From Desulfovibrio psychrotolerans (lineage in GTDB: Bacteria > Desulfobacterota > Desulfovibrionia > Desulfovibrionales > Desulfovibrionaceae): a DNA stretch of 64,000 nt. Below, one piece after another: positions 36,601 through 43,436 of the stretch. The translations under genes and the position numbers were made by a program. The stretch is from positions 124,001 to 188,000 of the forward strand of contig NZ_BLVP01000007.1 of NCBI RefSeq assembly GCF_013340305.1, written 5' to 3'. Within the stretch, counting starts at the first letter, position 1. Every line of letters begins with the position of its first letter. Under the pieces are notes generated by a model, which was given only the letters and a program-made list of their open reading frames with translations, ran no database searches and was not told the DNA's origin.

Positions 36601-36824
36601 TTCCCCAGTGTCTCGGGAAGCTGCGCCAGCAGCATCTGGGCATGGCTCAAGTCGCGCGCAAGGTCCGCTGCCACATGCGCAGCATGAGCCTGCGCCCGGG
36701 CCTGCGCCTCCGCCACAATCCGGCCGCGTTCTGTCCGGGCATCTTGCACGGCATACCACGAGGCGCAGGCAAAAAAGCCCATGCCCGCCAGAAGCGCCAG
36801 AAAGATGCTGCTACCTCGATGCAT
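33612..36824 (-). CDS. Membrane sensor histidine kinase with GAF-like and two PAS domains
   Basis: A 1070-residue kinase. A membrane segment near 8-25 is followed by a periplasmic region to about residue 305 and a second membrane segment at about 315-338. Next comes a GAF-like region (about 370-540), PAS domains at about 550-660 and 670-795, a HisKA box (MAHEINNPLGGILQ, about 820) and an HATPase with N box NLFKNAAQAMG, DNGPGMP and GTGLGLSVSYFI. No receiver domain or adjacent response regulator is present, so it is an orphan kinase. GGGAGGAG precedes the ATG at 36824. Confidence 0.88.
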   Translation of the reverse strand: MHRGSSIFLALLAGMGFFACASWYAVQDARTERGRIVAEAQARAQAHAAHVAADLARDLSHAQMLLAQLPETLGNQPANDAEGGADRALAVFLQEISMHFSVMQFSRLRNFYVVGEEGVILYSMVPTRQPCADLARIDPDDGGDEGETRLLACPETWDADRHDGQPAVLVWRTVRMDNTLAGRGGTRGVAVAELQLAPMGVHAGSVLGPELSFAALFKAGGASLSQQNRVPSRTGGVLYAVWQAAPVLPSVLLRDVYPFSRIPREFLELGGATVTDVETHVIAVMPVEGVWPVHFAAAYPLESLLAGWERNRINALWIAALLSVVTGGCLLLVVQLSRRRMEAVEALRGSELFARQMQMLRETVVQAGERETVDEVVAVFLKNASGFVQAPVVVVALFGLSPSCPVGVHGDRRQDGGGTAGVPAAPDLCTVSVTMEKRSRPDIHWHLEGGQTYDPLRAGIEHALHTEYVRTLAEPLRMPDVAAYPLVFGGDREVERLVGRGCFVPFVEPDNRLVFGAFFARNDNSAAEAYDDEALETLFEQAAFALSRIISHKRMEEALHVQESLYRGMFENVGFAKLLADPQTGDILDANIAAVEFFGHDRSALLNMSLWDLHVAGEAAVRALYRRALRTCGHVLETRQRTADGQEKDVEVHAAPIEMDGSTRLFLSLYDVTRRKQVEAALARSEQHLRSIVEKAPVALSICDATGRFVYVNPAFAALFGYAPQEMPGTAFSLLFRDEDLSEFTRFLHLFLQEGEDASREWTMRRKDDELRTVLVHCSLMSSAEGLPQIVSFALDITERQRMEDMMVQSEKMASVGGLAAGMAHEINNPLGGILQGYQNVHRRLDPELPANRTAAEQVGVSLDDVRKYLEERGILRFLSGIRECAERAARITSNMLDFSRRGESVYLAARLDELLDRALDLAMADYDLNKRYDFKSVTIVREYAEDMPPVHCVRTEIEQVALNLFKNAAQAMGDASPPIENPVITVRTMVQDDMAVFEVEDNGPGMPKTVARRVFEPFFTTKRAGEGTGLGLSVSYFIITNNHRGSVSLDTVPGRGTRFTIRLPYQRNA

Positions 36825-37193
36825 ACTCGCCGCTCCTCCCCCAAGCCGCAACCGCCCCTGCCCGCGCCCTGTCCGCCCTGTCCGCCCTGTCCGCCCTGTC
36901 CGACCTGTCCGACCTGTCCGGGCTGTCCGGGCTGCCCGTGCTGTTCCCGCAATGTGCCTGTCAGCGCAGAAGGCACCAGGACCATATCATATGCCTTTCA
37001 CGATACGCCAAACAGCATCGCATGTCACCCGCCACACAGAAACATGAAGACACCAAGCCCCGCACGCGGCCAAGTGCCGGAAACAGTACATGAGCAGCCG
37101 TTTAAAAACGATCCGGCAGGTGCACTTCCAATACGGCAGACGGGCAGCAGGCGGCTGGCAGATACGGCAGATACGGCAGAATAAAACAGCCCG
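36825..37193. other. Intergenic region between FadR-type regulator and kinase
   Basis: This 369-base spacer contains the 9-bp repeat upstream of the kinase and a short GGCAGATAC direct repeat at 37155-37180 next to the regulator stop. The kinase promoter should lie here but is not clear. Confidence 0.5.
36866..36937. repeat. 9-bp tandem repeat (eight units, GNCCTGTCC family)
   Basis: Four GCCCTGTCC units, two GACCTGTCC, then GGGCTGTCC and GGGCTGCCC run without a break. The repeat sits 42 bases upstream of the kinase start. In one plus frame it would encode Cys-Pro-rich sequence, but no ribosome site supports that. Confidence 0.9.
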
Positions 37194-37910
37194 CTAATGG
37201 CCCAATTCTTTCAGGGCCAGCTGCTCCACATAGGCAATATGATCGTGCATTTCCCGGAAGGCGGCATCCGGGTCCCTCTCCTGCAACGCTTTAAGAATGC
37301 GTTCGTGCGTTTCTATGGCCCAGTCCCGCCTGTGGTCGTTCTGCAGGGTAAAGTCACGGCTCTCTTCCACAAGGTCATGAATACGGCTCACCATTTCCAG
37401 CAGCACGCTGTTCCCTGTGGCTGCCGCGATAAGCTTATGAAATTCGCAGTCCGCTTCAGACCCGGAGTTCCCCCCGCGTATTTCCGCTATCTGCACGTCC
37501 AGTTGCGCCCGCAGCCCCGCCAGTTGGGCATCCGTTACGTGGCGGGCGGCAAGCGAGGCTATCTGGGGTTCTATCAGCTTACGCAGCTCAAGCACCTCGG
37601 CCAGCTTTCCCCTGCACTTCTCCAGAGCAGTGGCCAGCGGTTCTATGACCTGCTCTTCCTTCTTCTCCAGCACATAGGTGCCGTCGCCCAGCCTGCTGGT
37701 CACTATCTGCTGCTGCTCCAGAGCCCGTATGGCCTCCCGCACCGAATGGCGCGAAACGCGGAATATTTCCGCAAGTCTCCGTTCGGCGGGCAACCTGTCG
37801 CCGGACTTGAGCTCACCCCGTTCGATCAGTTCGCGTATCTGGGCCACAATCTCCTCGTGCAGCCTGACCCGCCTCACCGTCTTGGGCGTCTCTTCTGTTC
37901 CCGGTTTCAT
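37194..37910 (-). CDS. FadR-subfamily GntR transcriptional regulator
   Basis: A 238-residue regulator. The N-terminal winged helix has IRELIERGELKSGDRLPAERRLAEIF and SRHSVREAIRALEQQQIV, the standard GntR recognition unit. The C-terminal part is an all-helical FCD domain (LRKLIEPQIASLAARH, EFHKLIAAATGNSVL, THERILKALQERDPDAAFREMHDHI) with conserved histidines that commonly bind metal and an organic acid. AGGAAGGAAAGCG precedes the ATG at 37910. It is divergent from the RND efflux pair, with a perfect palindrome between them, so it is a likely regulator of that pair, of itself, or of both. The ligand is unknown. Confidence 0.88.
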   Translation of the reverse strand: MKPGTEETPKTVRRVRLHEEIVAQIRELIERGELKSGDRLPAERRLAEIFRVSRHSVREAIRALEQQQIVTSRLGDGTYVLEKKEEQVIEPLATALEKCRGKLAEVLELRKLIEPQIASLAARHVTDAQLAGLRAQLDVQIAEIRGGNSGSEADCEFHKLIAAATGNSVLLEMVSRIHDLVEESRDFTLQNDHRRDWAIETHERILKALQERDPDAAFREMHDHIAYVEQLALKELGH

Positions 37911-38251
37911 CGCTTTCCTTCCTGTGCACCGGCAAGCATGCCCGGCCTTGCAATCTGCCGCAGCACGCCCGTGTGCCTTCTCGAATTGGTCCAACCGATA
38001 TGGAGCGCAAAAATAAAGCCTGTCAATGGCAATTCGACATGCGCGAGCAGTATGCGACATATCCCCTGCCATCACAAGAGAATCCGATGACAAACGCAGA
38101 AATGTGAATTACAATTCACAAACAGGCCGCGCGACTCTGCAGGCACCTCCCTCTGGTTGCGGCGCTGGCTTCATGGTAAACAGAAAAGAAAATGCGGCAC
38201 GGTGAAACCGGACCCCCTGTCCTCCCGACTATGCCACGAGGAACAACACGC
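37911..38251. other. Divergent control region between FadR-type regulator and RND adaptor
   Basis: This 341-base divergent spacer carries a perfect palindrome at 38103-38120 and locally AT-rich sequence around it (38085-38125). No promoter pair was clear enough to annotate. Confidence 0.55.
38103..38120. promoter_or_regulatory. Perfect palindrome TGTGAATT-AC-AATTCACA
   Basis: Eight-base arms TGTGAATT (38103-38110) and AATTCACA (38113-38120) are perfect inverse complements around AC. The spacing between TGTGA and TCACA is eight bases, so it is not a canonical CRP/HcpR site. Its position between a GntR-family gene and an RND pair makes it the natural operator candidate for that regulator. Confidence 0.6.
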
Positions 38252-39619
38252 ATGAACATACCCTTCTCAAAGAAACTGCTCATTCTTCCGGCCATCGGCA
38301 TAGGCATTGTCATCTTCATAATTCTGGCCCGCACGGCGCGGGAACCGGAGCGGACAGAGTATTCCGAGCGCGCAGCCGCTGTACGGGTCATGCCCGTGCA
38401 GCGGCTTGCCGTTGTGCCCCGGGTCATCGGCTACGGCTATATCCAGGCCGGGCAGGAGTGGCAGGCGGTCACAGAGGTCGCGGGGCAGATAGTGGAAATG
38501 CACCCCAACCTCAAAAAAGGCGCTCTGCTTTCCAAAGACACGGTTCTGGTGCGCATAGACCCGGCCAAGCGGCTCACCGCCCGCGAACAATCCACGGCAG
38601 ACGTGAACAGCCTCCTGGCCCAACTCCGGGAACTGGAGCAGACAGAACTGGATACCCGCCGCTCCTTTGAGGTGGAAAACAAGTCGCTGGAACTCTACCG
38701 CAAAGATTTTGAACGCATGAGCAAGCTCATGGAATCCGGCACCATCTCCCGCTCGGAAATGGACGCCACGGAACGGCAGCTGCTGACGCAGGAAAACAAG
38801 GTGCAGAGTTACAGGGCCACGCTGAACAACCTGCCTTCCCAGCGGCAGTCCCTGCTGGCAAATATCACCGCCAGCCGCAGCCGCCTGCAGGAAGCGGAGA
38901 TAGACCTCTCCAAAACCGTCATCACCGCCCCCTTCGACAGCCGCATAACGGAGGTCACCATAGAGCGCGGGCAGGCCGTCTCGCAGGGGCAGACCATCGT
39001 AAGGGCAGACTCCATAGGCCTTTCCGAGGCAGTGGCCCAGATGCCGCTGTACATGTTCCGCCATGTGGTGCCGCGCGGCGGCAATCCCATAGCGCAGGAC
39101 GGCAAACTGAGTGCCGAGGCGTTCCAGCGGTTCATGCGGCTCAGCGCCAAGGTCCGCATAGACCTTGGCAGCGACAGGGTTACATGGACGGGCCACGTCA
39201 CGCGCATGAACGATTCTGTCGATGCCGCCACCCGCACCATAGCCATCTATGTGGCGGTGGAAGATTCCTACATCAAGGCCGAACCGGGCAAACGCCCGCC
39301 CCTGCTGCCCAACATGTTCTGCGAGGTGGAACTGCAGGGCGAACCGCTGGAGCCCTCCGTCACCATTCCCCGCTCCGCCCTGCACGGCAACGTGGTCTAC
39401 GTGATGACGGCAGAAAACCGCCTGCAACGCCGCACGGTGGAAACAGATTTCGCGCAGGGCAACTTTGTGGTGGTGCGTTCCGGGCTTGAGGAGGGCGAAA
39501 CCATCATCCTGTCCGACATCATTCCCGCTGCGGAAGGCATGCTGCTCTCCCCCACAGAAGACCGGGAAGCCACTGCCGCCATGACCCGCGAAGCGCTGGG
39601 CGAGGGGAGCGTCCGATGA
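38252..39619 (+). CDS. RND efflux periplasmic adaptor (membrane fusion protein)
   Basis: A 455-residue adaptor. An N-terminal membrane anchor (KKLLILPAIGIGIVIFIILA, about 7-26) is followed by a biotinyl-lipoyl-like half (TEVAGQIVEMHPNLKKGALL) and a coiled-coil hairpin (about 110-210). The second lipoyl half (VITAPFDSRITEV) and a beta-barrel region (HVTRMNDSVDAATRTIAIYV) follow. It links an inner-membrane RND pump to an outer-membrane channel. GAGGAACAACACGC precedes the ATG. The stop overlaps the permease start (ATGA). No TolC-type gene is adjacent. Confidence 0.88.
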   Translation: MNIPFSKKLLILPAIGIGIVIFIILARTAREPERTEYSERAAAVRVMPVQRLAVVPRVIGYGYIQAGQEWQAVTEVAGQIVEMHPNLKKGALLSKDTVLVRIDPAKRLTAREQSTADVNSLLAQLRELEQTELDTRRSFEVENKSLELYRKDFERMSKLMESGTISRSEMDATERQLLTQENKVQSYRATLNNLPSQRQSLLANITASRSRLQEAEIDLSKTVITAPFDSRITEVTIERGQAVSQGQTIVRADSIGLSEAVAQMPLYMFRHVVPRGGNPIAQDGKLSAEAFQRFMRLSAKVRIDLGSDRVTWTGHVTRMNDSVDAATRTIAIYVAVEDSYIKAEPGKRPPLLPNMFCEVELQGEPLEPSVTIPRSALHGNVVYVMTAENRLQRRTVETDFAQGNFVVVRSGLEEGETIILSDIIPAAEGMLLSPTEDREATAAMTREALGEGSVR

Positions 39620-42600
39620 AGCGCATTCTTGAATACTTTGCCGCGCACCCCACAGCGGCCAACCTGCTCATGGGGGCCTTTCTGCTCATGGGCCTGCTGG
39701 CTGCCCCCAAACTGCTGCGGGAAACCTTTCCCCGCTTCACCCCCACACAGGTGCAGGTTTCCGTGGCCTATCCCGGGGCCACCGCGCAGGATGCGGAAGA
39801 GGCCATCTGTGAACGGGTGGAAGAGGCGCTGGAATCCATTGCAGACGTGGCAGAAGTCACCTGCGAGGCGCGCGAAGGTCAGGCGACCATCGTGGCGGAA
39901 ATGGTGGAAGGCGGCAATATGGACCGCTTCCTCAATGACGTGAAAACGGAAGTGGAAGCCATTAACGACTTTCCCGAAAAGGTTGAAGATCCCATCATCT
40001 CACAACTCAACCGCATGGATTTTGTCATGTCCGTGGCCGTATACGGCCCCATGTCGCCCACGGACCTGAAGGCGTACTGCGAGCAACTCAAAAAACGGCT
40101 CATGACCGCCACGGAGATAACCCAGATAACCATCGCCGGGTTCTCCGATCATCAGATACGCATAGAGGTTCCCGCCCGCGCCCTCATGCAGTACGGCCTT
40201 TCGGTGGCGGACATTGCCTCCACCATTGCCTCCCAGAGCGTGGACCTGCCCGGCGGCACCCTGCAGACGGAATCCGGCGACCTTCTCATCCGCTTCATGG
40301 ACCAGCGCAGAACCATAGCGGAGTTTGAAGACCTCATCGTGGTGGCGGGCAGTTCCGGCGCAGAGGTGCGCCTTGGCGATATCGCCTCCATCACCGACAG
40401 GTTCGAGGTGGACGAGGACAAGGTCATCTTCAACGGACAGCGTGCGGGCATCCTGCAAATAAACAAAACAGAAAATCAGGACGCCCTGCGTCTGGTGGAA
40501 CAGGCACAGACCGTGCTGGAGCGTGAACGGCAGGAAGCACCTCCCGGAACAGGCATCGTCATCACCCGCAACGTCTCGGACATCGTGGGTGACAGGCTGA
40601 ACATGCTGCTGGAAAACGGCATGCAGGGGCTGGTGCTGGTCTTTCTCACCATGTGGCTCTTCTTCAGCTTCCGGTATGCATTCTGGGTTGCCATGGGTCT
40701 GCCTGTCTCCTTTCTTGCCGCGCTCTACGGTATGCAGATCACGGGCATGACAGTAAACATGATGACCATGGTGGGCCTGCTGCTGGCCACGGGCCTCATC
40801 ATGGACGACGCCATCGTCATTGCGGAGAACATAGCCGCCCACATCCGCCGCGGCAAACGCCCTTTCGAGGCGGTGGTGGACGGCACAGCAGAGGTAGCCG
40901 CAGGCGTCATAGCCTCCTTCGCCACCACCGTGGTCATCTTCGGCACACTGGCCGTGTTCATGGAGGGTAATATCGGCAAGGTGCTGTGGGTCATGCCTTT
41001 CGTGCTCATTCTCGCGCTGGCCGTCAGTCTGGTGGAAGCCTTCCTCATCCTTCCGCACCACCTCGCGCACTCGCTCGAAGGCATGCGCGCAGAGCGGCAG
41101 TCGCGGTTCCGGCAGGCCTTCGACCGGCGGTTCGAAGCCTTCCGCGAACAGGTTCTGGGCCGGTTGGTGGATACGGCCGTGACGTGGCGCTATCTGTTCG
41201 TGGGCGCGGTCATCGCCCTGTTCATTGTCAGCGTGGGCATGCTGGCGGGGGGGCGGCTCAAGTTCAAGGTCTTTCCCGCGCTGGAAGGAGACCAGATAGA
41301 AGCCCGCGTGCTGCTGCCGCAGGGCACCCCCCTTGCCCGCACAGAAGCCGTAGCGGAACAGCTGGTCGCCGCCATGCGCGAACTGGATGCCGAATACACG
41401 CCCGCGCAGCCGCAGGGCCTGCCGCTGGTGAAAAACATAGCCGTTTACTACAACAAGAACTCCGACGCCAACGAAACCGGCCCCCATGTGGTCACCGTTT
41501 CCGTGGATCTGCTGGCCTCGGACCTGCGCACCATGCGGCTGGATGAACTCACCGCAAAGTGGCGTGAACGCACGGGCACTGTACCCGACGTCATCTCCAT
41601 GGTGTGGAAGGAACCCGTGCTTGGCCCCGGCGGCATGGCACTCAGCTTCCGGCTCATCGGCGAAGATCTGGAACAGCTCAAGGCCGCCTCACTGGACCTG
41701 CAGCACTGGCTCAGCCAGTATACAGGCGTAGTGGACCTGCAGGACGACCTGCGCCCCGGCAAGCCGGAACTGCGGGCCACCCTGAAAAGCGGAGCCACCG
41801 CACTGGGCATGGACGCCAAGACCATCAGTTCCCAGTTGCGTGCCGCCTTCTTCGGCACCACGGCAACGGAGCTGCAATACAGGGGAGAATCCTACGAGGT
41901 GGATGTACGCCTTGCGCCGGAAGACAAGAACAGTCTGGCCGACCTGGACTACTTCCACATCACCGACAAGTCAGGCAACCAGATTCCGCTGGGCAACGTG
42001 GCCAATCTGGAGCACGGGCGCGGCTGGGCCCGCATTGCGCGCACCAACGGCCTGCGTACCGTCACCGTGGAAGGCGATGTGGACTCCGCCGTAGCCAACG
42101 CCAACCAGATACGATCCGACACCACGCGCCACTTTATGCCGCAGTTACTGGAAAAATACCCCGGCGTGCGCACCTCCCTGCAAGGCGAGGCCAAGGAAGG
42201 CGCAAAAACAGGCGGTTCCATGCAGACGGCGTTTCTGGTGGGCATTGTGGGGGTATTCATCCTGCTGAGCTTCCAGTTCAGCAGCTATGCCGAACCCATA
42301 TGCGTGCTCACCGCCATTCCCATGGCCCTTGTGGGAGTCATATGGGGCCACCTGCTCATGGGGCTGGACCTCACCATCCCTTCGGTCATGGGGTTCATCT
42401 CACTGGCGGGCATTGTGGTGAACGATTCCATCCTGCTGGTGGAATTCCTCAAAATGCGCATGACAGAGGGCATGGAACCTCTGCGGGCCGCGCCTGCCGC
42501 CAGCCGCAACAGGCTGCGGGCGGTGCTGCTCACCTCGCTTACCACCATTGCCGGTCTTGCCCCCCTGCTGGCGGAAACCAGCGTGCAGGCGCAGTTGCTC

Positions 42601-42762
42601 ATCCCGCTGGCGTGCAGCATCATCTTCGGGCTGGCCATGTCCACGGTCATGGTGCTGCTGCTGGTGCCCGCGCTGTACTGCATTCTGGACGACTGCGGCC
42701 TTACCGTGCGCTCGCGCGAACGCAGGCGGCAGCAGCGGCTTGACGCGCAGCAGGCCATCTGA
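39616..42762 (+). CDS. RND-family efflux permease
   Basis: A 1048-residue inner-membrane pump with the AcrB/MexB layout. An N-terminal membrane helix is followed by a large periplasmic loop and then helices including LLATGLIMDDAIVIAENI, where the DD pair is the proton-relay motif. A second periplasmic loop and a second helix bundle with ITLSLAGIVVNDSILL-like sequence follow. It exports small molecules using the proton gradient. Translation is coupled to the adaptor by an ATGA overlap. Substrate not predictable. No terminator with a plus-strand U-run was found; the next hairpin serves rdgB. Confidence 0.92.
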   Translation: MKRILEYFAAHPTAANLLMGAFLLMGLLAAPKLLRETFPRFTPTQVQVSVAYPGATAQDAEEAICERVEEALESIADVAEVTCEAREGQATIVAEMVEGGNMDRFLNDVKTEVEAINDFPEKVEDPIISQLNRMDFVMSVAVYGPMSPTDLKAYCEQLKKRLMTATEITQITIAGFSDHQIRIEVPARALMQYGLSVADIASTIASQSVDLPGGTLQTESGDLLIRFMDQRRTIAEFEDLIVVAGSSGAEVRLGDIASITDRFEVDEDKVIFNGQRAGILQINKTENQDALRLVEQAQTVLERERQEAPPGTGIVITRNVSDIVGDRLNMLLENGMQGLVLVFLTMWLFFSFRYAFWVAMGLPVSFLAALYGMQITGMTVNMMTMVGLLLATGLIMDDAIVIAENIAAHIRRGKRPFEAVVDGTAEVAAGVIASFATTVVIFGTLAVFMEGNIGKVLWVMPFVLILALAVSLVEAFLILPHHLAHSLEGMRAERQSRFRQAFDRRFEAFREQVLGRLVDTAVTWRYLFVGAVIALFIVSVGMLAGGRLKFKVFPALEGDQIEARVLLPQGTPLARTEAVAEQLVAAMRELDAEYTPAQPQGLPLVKNIAVYYNKNSDANETGPHVVTVSVDLLASDLRTMRLDELTAKWRERTGTVPDVISMVWKEPVLGPGGMALSFRLIGEDLEQLKAASLDLQHWLSQYTGVVDLQDDLRPGKPELRATLKSGATALGMDAKTISSQLRAAFFGTTATELQYRGESYEVDVRLAPEDKNSLADLDYFHITDKSGNQIPLGNVANLEHGRGWARIARTNGLRTVTVEGDVDSAVANANQIRSDTTRHFMPQLLEKYPGVRTSLQGEAKEGAKTGGSMQTAFLVGIVGVFILLSFQFSSYAEPICVLTAIPMALVGVIWGHLLMGLDLTIPSVMGFISLAGIVVNDSILLVEFLKMRMTEGMEPLRAAPAASRNRLRAVLLTSLTTIAGLAPLLAETSVQAQLLIPLACSIIFGLAMSTVMVLLLVPALYCILDDCGLTVRSRERRRQQRLDAQQAI

Positions 42763-42794
42763 AAAAACGGGCCGCCGGATGCACCGGCGGCCCG
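42762..42794 (-). terminator. Rho-independent terminator of rdgB
   Basis: CGGGCCGCCGG (42768-42778) pairs with CCGGCGGCCCG (42784-42794). AAAAAA on the left gives the U-run on the minus strand. It lies just beyond the RND permease stop, so the convergent genes share the space. Confidence 0.9.
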
Positions 42795-42809
42795 CCTCAA
42801 GCCATACTG

Positions 42810-43436
42810 TTACCCGTTCACCCTGCGCCAAAAATCCGGCCACTGGGCCAGCAGGGCGCGCAGGGCCTTGCCCCGGTGAGAACGCCTGTTCTTCTCGTCC
42901 TTGGGCAGTTCTGCGGAATGCCTGCCGTCGGCGGGGTCGATGAACAGCGGGTCATACCCGAATCCGTTACCCCCCTTGAAATCGCGGGCAATACGCCCCT
43001 CCCACGCGCCTTCGGCCACAATATGCGCGCCGTCCGGTGCGCAGGCTGACATGACGCACCGGAACCGCCCGGTGCGCTCTGCCTCCTGCACAGGGGCAAG
43101 AGCCTCCAGCAGCTTCTGGTTGTTCCGGTCATCGATTGAAGGACCGGGCAGATCGGGCCTGTCGTCGCTGTACCGGGCAGAATACACGCCGGGTGCGCCT
43201 CCAAGGGCATCCACCTCCAGACCGGAATCGTCGGCCACGGCGATATGCCCGGTCAGCTCGGCCACGGTACGCGCCTTTTTCAGCGAATTTTCCTCAAAGG
43301 TTACCCCGTCCTCCTCAATTTCCCCTATCTCCGGAAAGGCATCCAGCCCCAGCACGGTCAGTCCGTATCCGGCAAGCAGGTGCTCAAGCTCAGCTATTTT
43401 TCCCTTGTTCCGGGTCGCCAGCACTATGGTCGTCAT
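42810..43436 (-). CDS. rdgB: XTP/dITP diphosphatase (Ham1/RdgB)
   Basis: A 208-residue house-cleaning pyrophosphatase that removes dITP, XTP and similar damaged nucleotides. It starts MTTIVLATRNKGKIAEL and has VADDSGLEVDALGGAPGVYSARYS and GNGFGYDPLFIDP, both family signatures. Two ATGs (43442 and 43436) follow AGAGG; the second has proper spacing and is chosen. The first 47 bases lie inside the end of the upstream histidine kinase gene, in a different frame. A strong terminator follows. Confidence 0.95.
   Translation of the reverse strand: MTTIVLATRNKGKIAELEHLLAGYGLTVLGLDAFPEIGEIEEDGVTFEENSLKKARTVAELTGHIAVADDSGLEVDALGGAPGVYSARYSDDRPDLPGPSIDDRNNQKLLEALAPVQEAERTGRFRCVMSACAPDGAHIVAEGAWEGRIARDFKGGNGFGYDPLFIDPADGRHSAELPKDEKNRRSHRGKALRALLAQWPDFWRRVNG

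Noticed and set aside
36866-37047. A Cys-Pro-rich peptide encoded by the 9-bp repeat
   Set aside because: The frame exists only because the repeat length is a multiple of three. There is no ribosome site, and the flanking codons show no protein-like pattern.
38103-38120. The palindrome as a CRP/HcpR binding site
   Set aside because: The TGTGA and TCACA halves are eight bases apart, not six, so it does not fit the CRP/HcpR spacing. The adjacent GntR-type regulator is the better candidate.
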